Translations under genes and position numbers: made by a program
From: UBA1367 sp040268355
GTDB taxonomy: Bacteria; Actinomycetota; Coriobacteriia; Coriobacteriales; Atopobiaceae
Assembly: GCA_040268355.1 (NCBI GenBank)
Contig: JAWRIT010000044.1
Span: forward strand, 1-14,380
DNA: 14,380 nt
Direction of reading: 5' to 3'
The notes under the pieces: generated by a model
Databases searched by the model: none
Told to the model about the DNA's origin: nothing
Seen by the model: only the letters and a program-made list of their open reading frames with translations
Shown: in pieces, positions 6,893 to 12,582 of the stretch
Numbering within the stretch: position 1 is the stretch's first letter
Layout of the letters: each line of letters starts with the position of its first letter

Positions 6893-6957
6893 CTCACCGT
6901 GTCATTACCGAGAGCTAACAAGACCCTCAGGCGGTGTTGACATCGGCTGGCTACCAT
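6893..6957 (+). promoter_or_regulatory. Pho-box-like 11-bp phased repeats and -10 before the PiT gene
   Basis: Five hexamers start exactly 11 bp apart: CTCACC 6893, ATTACC 6904, CTAACA 6915, CTCAGG 6926 and TTGACA 6937. All share T at position 2 and A at position 4, and four share C at position 5. Hexamers with 11-bp periodicity are the architecture of PhoB/PhoP boxes (E. coli CTGTCAT-N4 repeats, Bacillus TTAACA-N5 repeats). A TACCAT -10-like box (6952-6957) follows the last unit by 9 bp, close to the arrangement in Pho-activated promoters where the box replaces the -35. The downstream phosphate transporter fits. The consensus in this lineage is not known to me. Confidence 0.5.
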
Positions 6958-6988
6958 GGTCGGACCCGACTGAAAGAAGGCAAAGCGT

Positions 6989-8035
6989 ATGGTCGGCTTG
7001 TCAGAGCTTATGGGATTGATCTCCGACAATCCCTTCCTCGTCCTGGTATTGGTTTTGGTCATGGGGACGATTTTCGTCAATGGCGCAACCGATGCCGCCA
7101 ACGCCATCGCCGAACCCATCGGCACGCGTGCGATCGATGTCGACTCGGCCATCTGGATGAGCGTCGTTGCCAACTTCGTCGGTCTGGTGGGCATGACGCT
7201 CATCTCGACCGCCGTCGCCGACACCATCAGCAACATGGTCGACTTCGGCGGGGACAACCGTGCGGCGCTCATCGCGCTGGCGGCGGCGATGGTGGCCATC
7301 GTCACCTGGGCCTCGCTCGCCTGGGTCTTCGGCATTCCCACCAGCGAGAGCCATGCGCTCATCGCCGGACTCACCGGCGCGGCGCTTGCCGTGCACGGCG
7401 GGCTGGGCGGCGTCAACGCGAGCGAGTGGATCAAGGTCGTCTACGGCCTGGTGCTCTCCACGCTGCTCGGCTTTGTCGCCGGATGGGCCATCGCCAAGGT
7501 CATCCCGCCTCTCTGCCGTAACCTCGACCGGCGCACGGCCAACGACTTCTTCGCAAAGATGCAGGTCTGGGCGGCAGCCGGCGCTTCCGCCATGCACGGC
7601 GCCCAGGACGGGCAGAAGTTCATGTCCACGGCGATGCTCGCCATCACGCTCTCTGCGGGGTTGAGCGTCGCCGACACGCAGTTTCCCCTCTGGCTCGAGG
7701 TGGCCTGCGCGATCGTGATGGCCGTCGGCACGGGGGTCGGCGGCAAGCCCATCATCAAGAAGGTGGGCATCGACATGGTCCAGCTCGAGCAGTACCAGGG
7801 CTTCGCCGCCGCGCTCAGCGCCACCGCCGCCCTGCTCATAGCGACCATCACGGGGCTTCCAGTCTCCACCACCCATACGTCCAGCTCCTCGATGATGGGG
7901 GCCGGCGCCGCCAAGGACCCGCGATCCGTCGACTGGGGTGTGGCCCAGGAGATGGTGCTCACCTGGCTGTTCACCTTCCCAGGCTGTGGCCTCATCGGCT
8001 ACGTGCTTGCCAAACTGTTCCTGTTCCTGTTCTGA
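6989..8035 (+). CDS. PiT-family inorganic phosphate transporter
   Basis: This 348-residue polytopic membrane protein of the PiT/PHO4 family is a low-affinity carrier of phosphate, often as a metal-phosphate complex, driven by H+ or Na+. The duplicated signature is visible as NGATDAANAIAEPIGTRA (~residues 31-48, the GANDVANA-type motif) with PTSESHALIAGLTGAAL (~119-135), then the second half with MHGAQDGQKF (~203-212) and PVSTTHTSSSSMMGAG. The size matches the short bacterial Pit proteins that work with DUF47 partners. The start ATG 6989 follows AGAAGG (6975-6980). It is co-oriented with the DUF47 gene 70 bases downstream and preceded by the phased repeats at 6893-6942, which suggest induction under phosphate limitation. 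Confidence 0.93.
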   Translation: MVGLSELMGLISDNPFLVLVLVLVMGTIFVNGATDAANAIAEPIGTRAIDVDSAIWMSVVANFVGLVGMTLISTAVADTISNMVDFGGDNRAALIALAAAMVAIVTWASLAWVFGIPTSESHALIAGLTGAALAVHGGLGGVNASEWIKVVYGLVLSTLLGFVAGWAIAKVIPPLCRNLDRRTANDFFAKMQVWAAAGASAMHGAQDGQKFMSTAMLAITLSAGLSVADTQFPLWLEVACAIVMAVGTGVGGKPIIKKVGIDMVQLEQYQGFAAALSATAALLIATITGLPVSTTHTSSSSMMGAGAAKDPRSVDWGVAQEMVLTWLFTFPGCGLIGYVLAKLFLFLF

Positions 8036-8065
8036 CGCGTACGACCATCACGATCGGGGTCGGTC

Positions 8066-8086
8066 GGTGGTCGCAGCTTGGCCACC
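8066..8086 (+). other. Intercistronic hairpin between the PiT and DUF47 genes
   Basis: GGTGGTC (8066-8072) can pair with GGCCACC (8080-8086), with one G-T pair and a 7-base loop, just before the DUF47 ribosome-binding site (GAAAGGGG, 8094-8101). There is no T tract. It might stabilise mRNA or set relative expression. Confidence 0.35.
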
Positions 8087-8105
8087 ACACACGAAAGGGG
8101 CGCCC

Positions 8106-8729
8106 ATGCCACGCATCAAGAAGGAAGACATCTACTACACCCTGCTCAAGCAGCTTTCCGCTGTGATTGTCGAGGCTGCCGAGGAGTACGTGACCATCGC
8201 GACGGGCTTTCCGGACACCTTTGCACGGATCCCGCGCATGAAGATGTTCGAGACGCAGGCGGACGAGTGCGTGCGCGACATCATGACGCGCCTGTACACC
8301 AGCTTCATCACCCCCTTCGATCGTGAGGACATCGGCGAGCTGGCCCTGGCCATGGACGACATCGTCGACCACATGGAGGCGGTCGCGCTGCGCTTCGACC
8401 TGTTCAACCTTCATGAGATGCGCCCCGCGGCCATCGAGCTGGCCGAGCTCACGCTGACCGCCGCCCGCGACATGAGCGAGATGATCGAGCGCCTGCCCAA
8501 CTACAAGCACGACGAGATGGTGATGAAGAAGTCCATCGATGTGGGCTACGTGGAGGACGGCGGCGACACCGTCTATGCGAACGCGCTGCGTGGGCTCTTC
8601 CGCGAAGAGGGGACGAACGGCAGGGAGAGCCTGGCGTGGCTGCGCATCTTCGACCGCATGGAGCTTTGCCTGGACGCCTGCGACCATGCCGCCGGCATCG
8701 TGCGCAACGTGGTGCTCAAGGCAAGCTAG
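8106..8729 (+). CDS. DUF47 (PhoU-like) partner of the PiT transporter
   Basis: This 207-residue, all-helical DUF47/PhoU-like protein (Pit accessory family, TIGR00153-like) has no membrane segment. Acidic, helix-forming motifs are spaced as in PhoU relatives: DEREDIGELALAMDDIVDHMEA-like text near residues 75-95 and a C-terminal RIFDRMELCLDACDHAAGIVRNVV. These residues bind metal in PhoU-type bundles. DUF47 genes commonly sit beside pit genes and are thought to modulate the carrier. I chose ATG 8106 because GAAAGGGG lies just upstream and the protein then begins MPRIKKEDIYY; earlier in-frame starts overlap pit without a ribosome-binding site. The gene ends facing the DeoR-family gene. Confidence 0.9.
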   Translation: MPRIKKEDIYYTLLKQLSAVIVEAAEEYVTIATGFPDTFARIPRMKMFETQADECVRDIMTRLYTSFITPFDREDIGELALAMDDIVDHMEAVALRFDLFNLHEMRPAAIELAELTLTAARDMSEMIERLPNYKHDEMVMKKSIDVGYVEDGGDTVYANALRGLFREEGTNGRESLAWLRIFDRMELCLDACDHAAGIVRNVVLKAS

Positions 8730-8837
8730 GGGGCGAGCTGCCACCTGGCTGGCCGGAGCCGCTACGGGTGGGTTACAGGCCAGGGGTGCCCCAAGACGGT
8801 GGGCGTGCGCCCGTGCCGGAACCGGCGAAAGTTGCGC
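8730..8837. other. Convergent intergenic region
   Basis: The DUF47 gene and the DeoR-family gene converge here. There are several GC-rich small hairpins, for example GGGC-GTGC-GCCC (8801-8812) and GCCGG-AA-CCGGC (8815-8826). None has a T tract on either strand, so no intrinsic terminator can be assigned with confidence. Confidence 0.4.
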
Positions 8838-9611
8838 TCACCCGAACGCCGTGAGCACCGTGGTCTCTCGCTCCAGCGTGGCCAGCTGCTCGCTGCCGAG
8901 CGTGCCATCGGTGATGATGGCGTCAAGGTCGGAGATGCGGTAGAAGTCAAAGAAGTCACGTCGTCCGACCTTGCTTGCGTCGGCGATGACGTAGCGTTCG
9001 CGCGAGCGGTCCATCACCAGGCGCTGTAGGCTCCCTTCCTCCGAGTTGGAGGTGGAGATCGCCCCGTCGTAGATGCCGTTGACGCCGATGAACGCCTTGT
9101 CGACGCCAATCGCCTCGGCCATTCGTTCGGCCATGGGGCCGACGAAGGCGCCGGTCGTCTCACGGTAGCTGCCCCCGATGAGCAGCGCCTCGACCCCCTG
9201 CGCGTCCTTCAGGATCTCAAAGACGGGAAGGCTGTTGGTGATCGCCCTGATCCGTTGCCCGAACAGGGTGCGCGCCAGGGCCTCGCCGGTCGTCCCCGTT
9301 CCCACGAAGACGTTGTCCCCCTCGCAGATGAGCTTGGCGGCGCGGCGAGCCACCTGCTCCTTCTCGGGGGTGTGGACGTTCTGCTTCTCGACGTTGGTCA
9401 GCTCGCGAAGCAGCATCGAGACCGAATCCTTCTCGATCTTGCGAGCCCCTCCATGGACACGGACGAGCACGCCGGCATCGGAGAGTTCCTCGAAGTCGCG
9501 ACGGATGGTCATGGGGGAGACGTCCAGACGCTCCGCCGCCTCGTTCACCGTGAGCGAGGCGACCTCGTTGACCAGTGCGACCAACGCATCCTGTCGCTGT
9601 GACTTAAGCAT
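8838..9611 (-). CDS. lacR: DeoR-family transcriptional regulator, LacR-like
   Basis: This 257-residue protein has a DeoR winged helix-turn-helix (residues ~17-58: TVNEAAERLDVSPMTIRRDFEEL...GVLVRVHGGA) and a C-terminal sugar-phosphate sensor domain (VGTGTTGEALA, ITNSLPVFEIL, ALLIGGSYRETTGAFVG, SNSEEGSLQRLVM, ASKVGRRDFFDF). The effector domain resembles the staphylococcal and lactococcal lactose repressor LacR, which responds to tagatose-6-phosphate. The lactose PTS genes in this window make that assignment reasonable, but other DeoR regulators (GlpR, AgaR, FruR types) share the fold. The start has AAGGAG 4 bases upstream (plus-strand 9616-9621). A TATAGT -10 is at 9648-9643. It diverges from galE, so the 168-bp gap probably holds its operators. 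Confidence 0.8.
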   Translation of the reverse strand: MLKSQRQDALVALVNEVASLTVNEAAERLDVSPMTIRRDFEELSDAGVLVRVHGGARKIEKDSVSMLLRELTNVEKQNVHTPEKEQVARRAAKLICEGDNVFVGTGTTGEALARTLFGQRIRAITNSLPVFEILKDAQGVEALLIGGSYRETTGAFVGPMAERMAEAIGVDKAFIGVNGIYDGAISTSNSEEGSLQRLVMDRSRERYVIADASKVGRRDFFDFYRISDLDAIITDGTLGSEQLATLERETTVLTAFG

Positions 9612-9690
9612 GGAACTCCTTGGACAGATACTCTTGAAATTTACTATAACGTACTGTTCGTAGGACTCGTGGAGCAGAATGATCTTACAG

Positions 9691-9744
9691 GTTCAAACAT
9701 TTTCACACATGAACAAACAAATTCATGATAGGATAGGCTATAGG
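9691..9744 (+). promoter_or_regulatory. galE upstream operator/promoter region
   Basis: GTTCAAACA (9691-9699) and GAACAAACA (9711-9719) are direct copies of a GWWCAAACA motif 20 bp apart, two helix turns. The second is part of an inverted repeat CATGAA-N8-TTCATG (9708-9727). A CTATAG/TATAGG -10-like box is at 9738-9744, with no matching -35. The GAACAAACA-RR-TTCAT string recurs before lacF at 12126-12141, in a similar position relative to CTATAG. Its complement reads TGTTTGTTC; TGTTT cores are common in DeoR-family operators. The divergent LacR-like gene is the first candidate regulator. Confidence 0.55.
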
Positions 9745-9779
9745 GACAGCAACCATACCCGACAGAAGGGATCGATGCG

Positions 9780-10835
9780 ATGAGCTCCTCGGATCAAGCC
9801 AGCAATACCACCGTCCTCGTCACCGGGGGCTGCGGCTTCATCGGCAGCCACACCGTCGTCCGCCTGCTTGAGGACGGCTACCAGGTGGTCGTGGTGGACG
9901 ACCTCTCCAACTCGAGCGAGAAGGTGCTCGACCGCATCGGCAGCATCGTGGGTGACGAGGCCGCTGCCCGTCTGCGCTTCTACCGCGCCGACGTCAACGA
10001 CCGAGGAGCCCTCGACACCATCTTCGACGAGAACGCGATCGATAGCGTCATCCACTTCGCGGGCTACAAGGCCGTTGGCGAGAGCGTGGAGAAGCCGCTC
10101 GAGTATTACTCGAACAACCTCGGCAACACGCTCGTGCTCGCGGGTGCCATGCGCGACCATGGTTGCAAGTCCATCGTCTTCTCCAGCTCGGCCACCGTCT
10201 ACGGCGACCCGGACGCCCTCCCCCTCACCGAAGAGAGCCCCAAGAAGCCGGCCACCAACCCCTACGGCTGGACCAAGTGGATGATCGAGGAGATCCTGCG
10301 CAGCTTCGTGGTGGCCGACCCGGAGTGGAACGTCGTGCTGCTGCGCTACTTCAACCCCATCGGGGCGCATCCGTCGGGGCTCATCGGCGAGGATCCCCAG
10401 GGCATTCCCAACAACCTGCTGCCCTACGTGGCGCAGGTGGCCGTCGGCCGGCGCGAGGCCGTGCACGTCTTTGGCAACGACTACGACACCCCCGACGGCA
10501 CGGGCGTGCGTGACTACATCCATGTGATGGACCTCGCCGCAGGGCACGTGGCCGCGCTTGCCTGGATGGAGGGCCGCAGCGGCTGCGAGGTGTTCAACCT
10601 GGGAACGGGCACCGGCACGAGCGTGCTGCAGATCATCGAGGCCTTCTCGGCTGCCTGCGGGCGGGAGCTTCCCTACGTCATCGAGCCGCGCCGCGCCGGC
10701 GACGTCACCGCCAACTGGGCCGACTGCACCAAGGCGCGCGAGATGCTCGGATGGGAGGCGCAGTTCGGCATCGAGGAGATGTGCCGCGACTCGTGGCACT
10801 GGCAGTCGATGAATCCCAACGGATACGAGGGATAG
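9780..10835 (+). CDS. galE: UDP-glucose 4-epimerase
   Basis: This 351-residue extended short-chain dehydrogenase/reductase interconverts UDP-glucose and UDP-galactose. The NAD-binding GGCGFIGSH is near the N terminus. The catalytic set is S137 in SSSATVYG and Y162/K166 in the YGWTK form of YxxxK. The C-terminal GDVTANWADCTKAREMLGW and WHWQSMNPNGYEG match E. coli GalE closely. The residue equivalent to E. coli Y299 is N312 (ANWAD rather than AYWAD); this position controls whether N-acetylated sugars fit. Start ATG 9780 follows AGAAGGG (9764-9770). It is transcribed away from the LacR-like gene and towards the LacI-family gene, as a single-gene unit. It may serve galactose use, envelope glycan precursors, or both. 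Confidence 0.95.
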   Translation: MSSSDQASNTTVLVTGGCGFIGSHTVVRLLEDGYQVVVVDDLSNSSEKVLDRIGSIVGDEAAARLRFYRADVNDRGALDTIFDENAIDSVIHFAGYKAVGESVEKPLEYYSNNLGNTLVLAGAMRDHGCKSIVFSSSATVYGDPDALPLTEESPKKPATNPYGWTKWMIEEILRSFVVADPEWNVVLLRYFNPIGAHPSGLIGEDPQGIPNNLLPYVAQVAVGRREAVHVFGNDYDTPDGTGVRDYIHVMDLAAGHVAALAWMEGRSGCEVFNLGTGTGTSVLQIIEAFSAACGRELPYVIEPRRAGDVTANWADCTKAREMLGWEAQFGIEEMCRDSWHWQSMNPNGYEG

Positions 10836-10841
10836 ATAGCC

Positions 10842-10930
10842 AGAAGCGCGCCCCAAAAACGCGCCCGGAGGCACGCCCAGAAGCACGCGCCAAGGAGCGC
10901 GCCCTGAAAACGCGCCTAGAGACCGCGTCA
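10842..10930. repeat. Degenerate ~13-bp tandem repeat array after galE
   Basis: A CGCGCC-type core recurs at about 10847, 10860, 10872, 10886, 10898, 10911 and 10924, spaced 12-14 bp and each preceded by an A-rich step (for example AGAAG or AAAAA). The third and last units are altered (CACGCC, CGCGTC). It lies between the galE stop and the bidirectional terminator. No function is evident. Confidence 0.5.
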
Positions 10931-10935
10931 GCCCT

Positions 10936-10974
10936 CACGGCCCGGCCCGTCCGTCTGAGACGGCCCGGGCCGTG
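10936..10974. terminator. Bidirectional terminator hairpin between galE and the LacI-family gene
   Basis: The perfect 10-bp arms CACGGCCCGG (10936-10945) and CCGGGCCGTG (10965-10974) enclose an inner CCGTC-TGA-GACGG hairpin. TTCCTA follows on the plus strand, a weak T tract. It sits directly behind the stop codon of the minus-strand LacI-family gene and ends the galE transcript. Confidence 0.7.
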
Positions 10975-10977
10975 TTC

Positions 10978-12003
10978 CTAGCTGATGTCACGCACGGACG
11001 AGCGCTCGACCACCGTGCCGGGCACAAGCATGAGGGCGGGCCCCTGCGCATCGCCGACCGCCGTCTCGAAGGCAAGTCGCCCGATCTCCCGTTCGTCAAA
11101 GGCATAGCTTGTCAGCTCGAGCTTTGCCACGCTCCACTTGAGCGAGTCATCCGCGCCCACGACGCTCACGTCGTGGGGGACGTGGCGCCCATGGTCACGA
11201 AGGGCCTCGATGACCCCCATGGCCATGTCGTCGTTTGCGACCAGGACGGCCGTCGTTGACGGGTCGTCCGCGATGACGCTTCCTGCCTCGTAACCACTGG
11301 TCGCCGACCAGTCTCCCCGCACAGGCTCGCTCGGGTCCAGGCCTCGCTCGACCATTGTCTCCCGCCAAGCCTGCTCGCGCTGGCACGCGGCTATGGAGTC
11401 CTCTGGGCCCGTCACCATCCGTATGGAGCGATGCCCGCGAGCGAGCAGGAGCTCGGTGAGCGAGCGGGCGCAGTGGGCCTGATCGGCGTCGATGCAGGCA
11501 AGGTGGGGGTGCGCGATGCTCGAGAACGCCACACAGCGCAGGCGGGGCTGCGGGACGAACGCGAGGAAGCCGTCCACCAAAGACCTTCGGTTGAGGTTGT
11601 AGATCATGGCGTCCACGGGCAACGCCGCCATACGACGCTCGATCTCCTCGATCTGCTCGGGAGCGTCGTCTGTGGCCTGCACGAGCGTGATGGCATAGCC
11701 ACGCTGGGCCGCCGCCTCCATGATGCCACCGAGGCGCTTCACGTTGCCCGTGCTCACGACGTTGGACATCGCCAGGCCCACGGCCTGGTAGCGGTTGAGC
11801 TTGAGTGACCTGCCGGCAAAGCTGGGGCTATAGCCACTGCGACGCATGGCGTCCAGCACTCGCTCACGCGTTTCCGGCCGTACGGCGGGGGAGTCGTTGG
11901 CCACGCGTGAGACGGTCTGCGTGGAGACCCCGGCGAGACGGGCGACGTCCGCCAGCGAGACCTTTGGCTGTCGTGGGGTCGGGGAGCTCGATGCCCTGTC
12001 CAT
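10978..12003 (-). CDS. LacI-family transcriptional regulator
   Basis: This 341-residue protein has a LacI helix-turn-helix at residues ~15-62 (VSLADVARLAGVSTQTVSRVANDSPAVRPETRERVLDAM), with the hinge ending near SLKLNRYQAVGL. A periplasmic-binding-protein-like sugar domain follows (VGADDSLKWSVAKLELTSYAFDEREIG near the C terminus). The recognition helix STQTVSRV keeps the Q and R used by E. coli LacI at positions 18 and 22. I chose the start at 12003 because AGGAAGG lies 9 bases upstream on the minus strand (plus 12013-12019) and the family motif then begins at the usual distance; a longer frame adds 24 non-conserved residues. It diverges from lacFE, whose leader holds a perfect palindrome that is its likely operator. 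The ligand is unknown; lactose, galactose or a beta-glucoside are candidates. Confidence 0.88.
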   Translation of the reverse strand: MDRASSSPTPRQPKVSLADVARLAGVSTQTVSRVANDSPAVRPETRERVLDAMRRSGYSPSFAGRSLKLNRYQAVGLAMSNVVSTGNVKRLGGIMEAAAQRGYAITLVQATDDAPEQIEEIERRMAALPVDAMIYNLNRRSLVDGFLAFVPQPRLRCVAFSSIAHPHLACIDADQAHCARSLTELLLARGHRSIRMVTGPEDSIAACQREQAWRETMVERGLDPSEPVRGDWSATSGYEAGSVIADDPSTTAVLVANDDMAMGVIEALRDHGRHVPHDVSVVGADDSLKWSVAKLELTSYAFDEREIGRLAFETAVGDAQGPALMLVPGTVVERSSVRDIS

Positions 12004-12095
12004 TGCGCACGCCCTTCCTGTGGCCGTCCTCCCTCTATGAGAACACACTGCGCGATTTCGTGCAGATACAAACATCTCTACCGTTCACCGACCGT

Positions 12096-12101
12096 TTTAT
12101 A
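12096..12101 (-). promoter_or_regulatory. Possible -10 box of the LacI-family gene
   Basis: TATAAA on the minus strand (12101-12096) lies about 93 bases before the chosen start. No good -35 is seen. The direct motif at 12119-12141 lies where a -35 would be, so this promoter may share control with lacFE. Confidence 0.3.
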
Positions 12102-12125
12102 CCGTACAAAGTAAAAAACGAACAG

Positions 12126-12161
12126 GAACAAACAGGTTCATTTTTTTGTTACTACTATAGC
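12126..12161 (+). promoter_or_regulatory. lacFE promoter with the motif shared with galE
   Basis: GAACAAACAGGTTCAT (12126-12141) matches the galE upstream site GAACAAACAAATTCAT (9711-9726) at 14 of 16 bases. CTATAG (12155-12160) starts 29 bp after the motif start, against 27 bp at galE. A -10 of TATAGC (12156-12161) is likely, with no -35 consensus, so the bound factor may activate or block. A weaker relative, ATACAAACA, is at 12066-12074, 60 bp upstream. Confidence 0.5.
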
Positions 12162-12169
12162 ATCACCGG

Positions 12170-12185
12170 ATGTTAACGTTAACAT
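12170..12185 (+). promoter_or_regulatory. Perfect palindrome, likely LacI-family operator
   Basis: ATGTTAACGTTAACAT is a 16-bp perfect palindrome with a central C-G step, the usual layout of LacI-family operators. It begins about 8 bases after the proposed -10 and ends 15 bases before the lacF ribosome-binding site, so bound repressor would block early transcription. The LacI-family gene is divergent and adjacent. No second copy is seen in the window. Confidence 0.75.
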
Positions 12186-12214
12186 TTGAAGCGACGAACA
12201 GGAAGGACAGCTCC

Positions 12215-12526
12215 ATGCTCAAGGAAGACGCCATCAACACTGCGTTCGAAATCGTTGCCTATTCAGGCGATGCACGCTCCAAGCTGCTGCTCGCGCTCAA
12301 CAAGGCACAGGCAGGCGACTTCAGCGACGTCGACAGCCTGGTCGATGACGCAAAGGAGTGCCTGGCCGACGCCCACCGCTCGCAGACGACCCTGCTCACG
12401 AGCGAGGCGCGCGGCGAGAACGTCGACATCACCTTCATCACCGTGCACGCCCAGGACCACCTCATGACCACCCTGCTGCTCAAGGATCTCATCGACACGC
12501 TGCTTGACATCTATCGCAAGGACTAG
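12215..12526 (+). CDS. lacF: PTS lactose-specific enzyme IIA (LacF)
   Basis: This 103-residue cytoplasmic phosphocarrier is of the PTS lactose/cellobiose IIA family. It passes phosphate from HPr to the IIB domain of LacE. The predicted phosphorylated histidine is H78 in TVHAQDHLMTT, the same position as in staphylococcal LacF. Also matching are FEIVAYSGDARSKLLLAL near the N terminus and AHRSQTTLL. The family acts as a helical trimer. I chose ATG 12215 because AGGAAGGA (12200-12207) lies 7 bases upstream; a longer frame would start inside the operator palindrome. It is 56 bases before lacE and is the first gene of the operon. Confidence 0.95.
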   Translation: MLKEDAINTAFEIVAYSGDARSKLLLALNKAQAGDFSDVDSLVDDAKECLADAHRSQTTLLTSEARGENVDITFITVHAQDHLMTTLLLKDLIDTLLDIYRKD

Positions 12527-12582
12527 CGGCCACCCCAGCAGACACATGCCCGGACCCGCCATCTGGCCGGAAAGGATCAATC

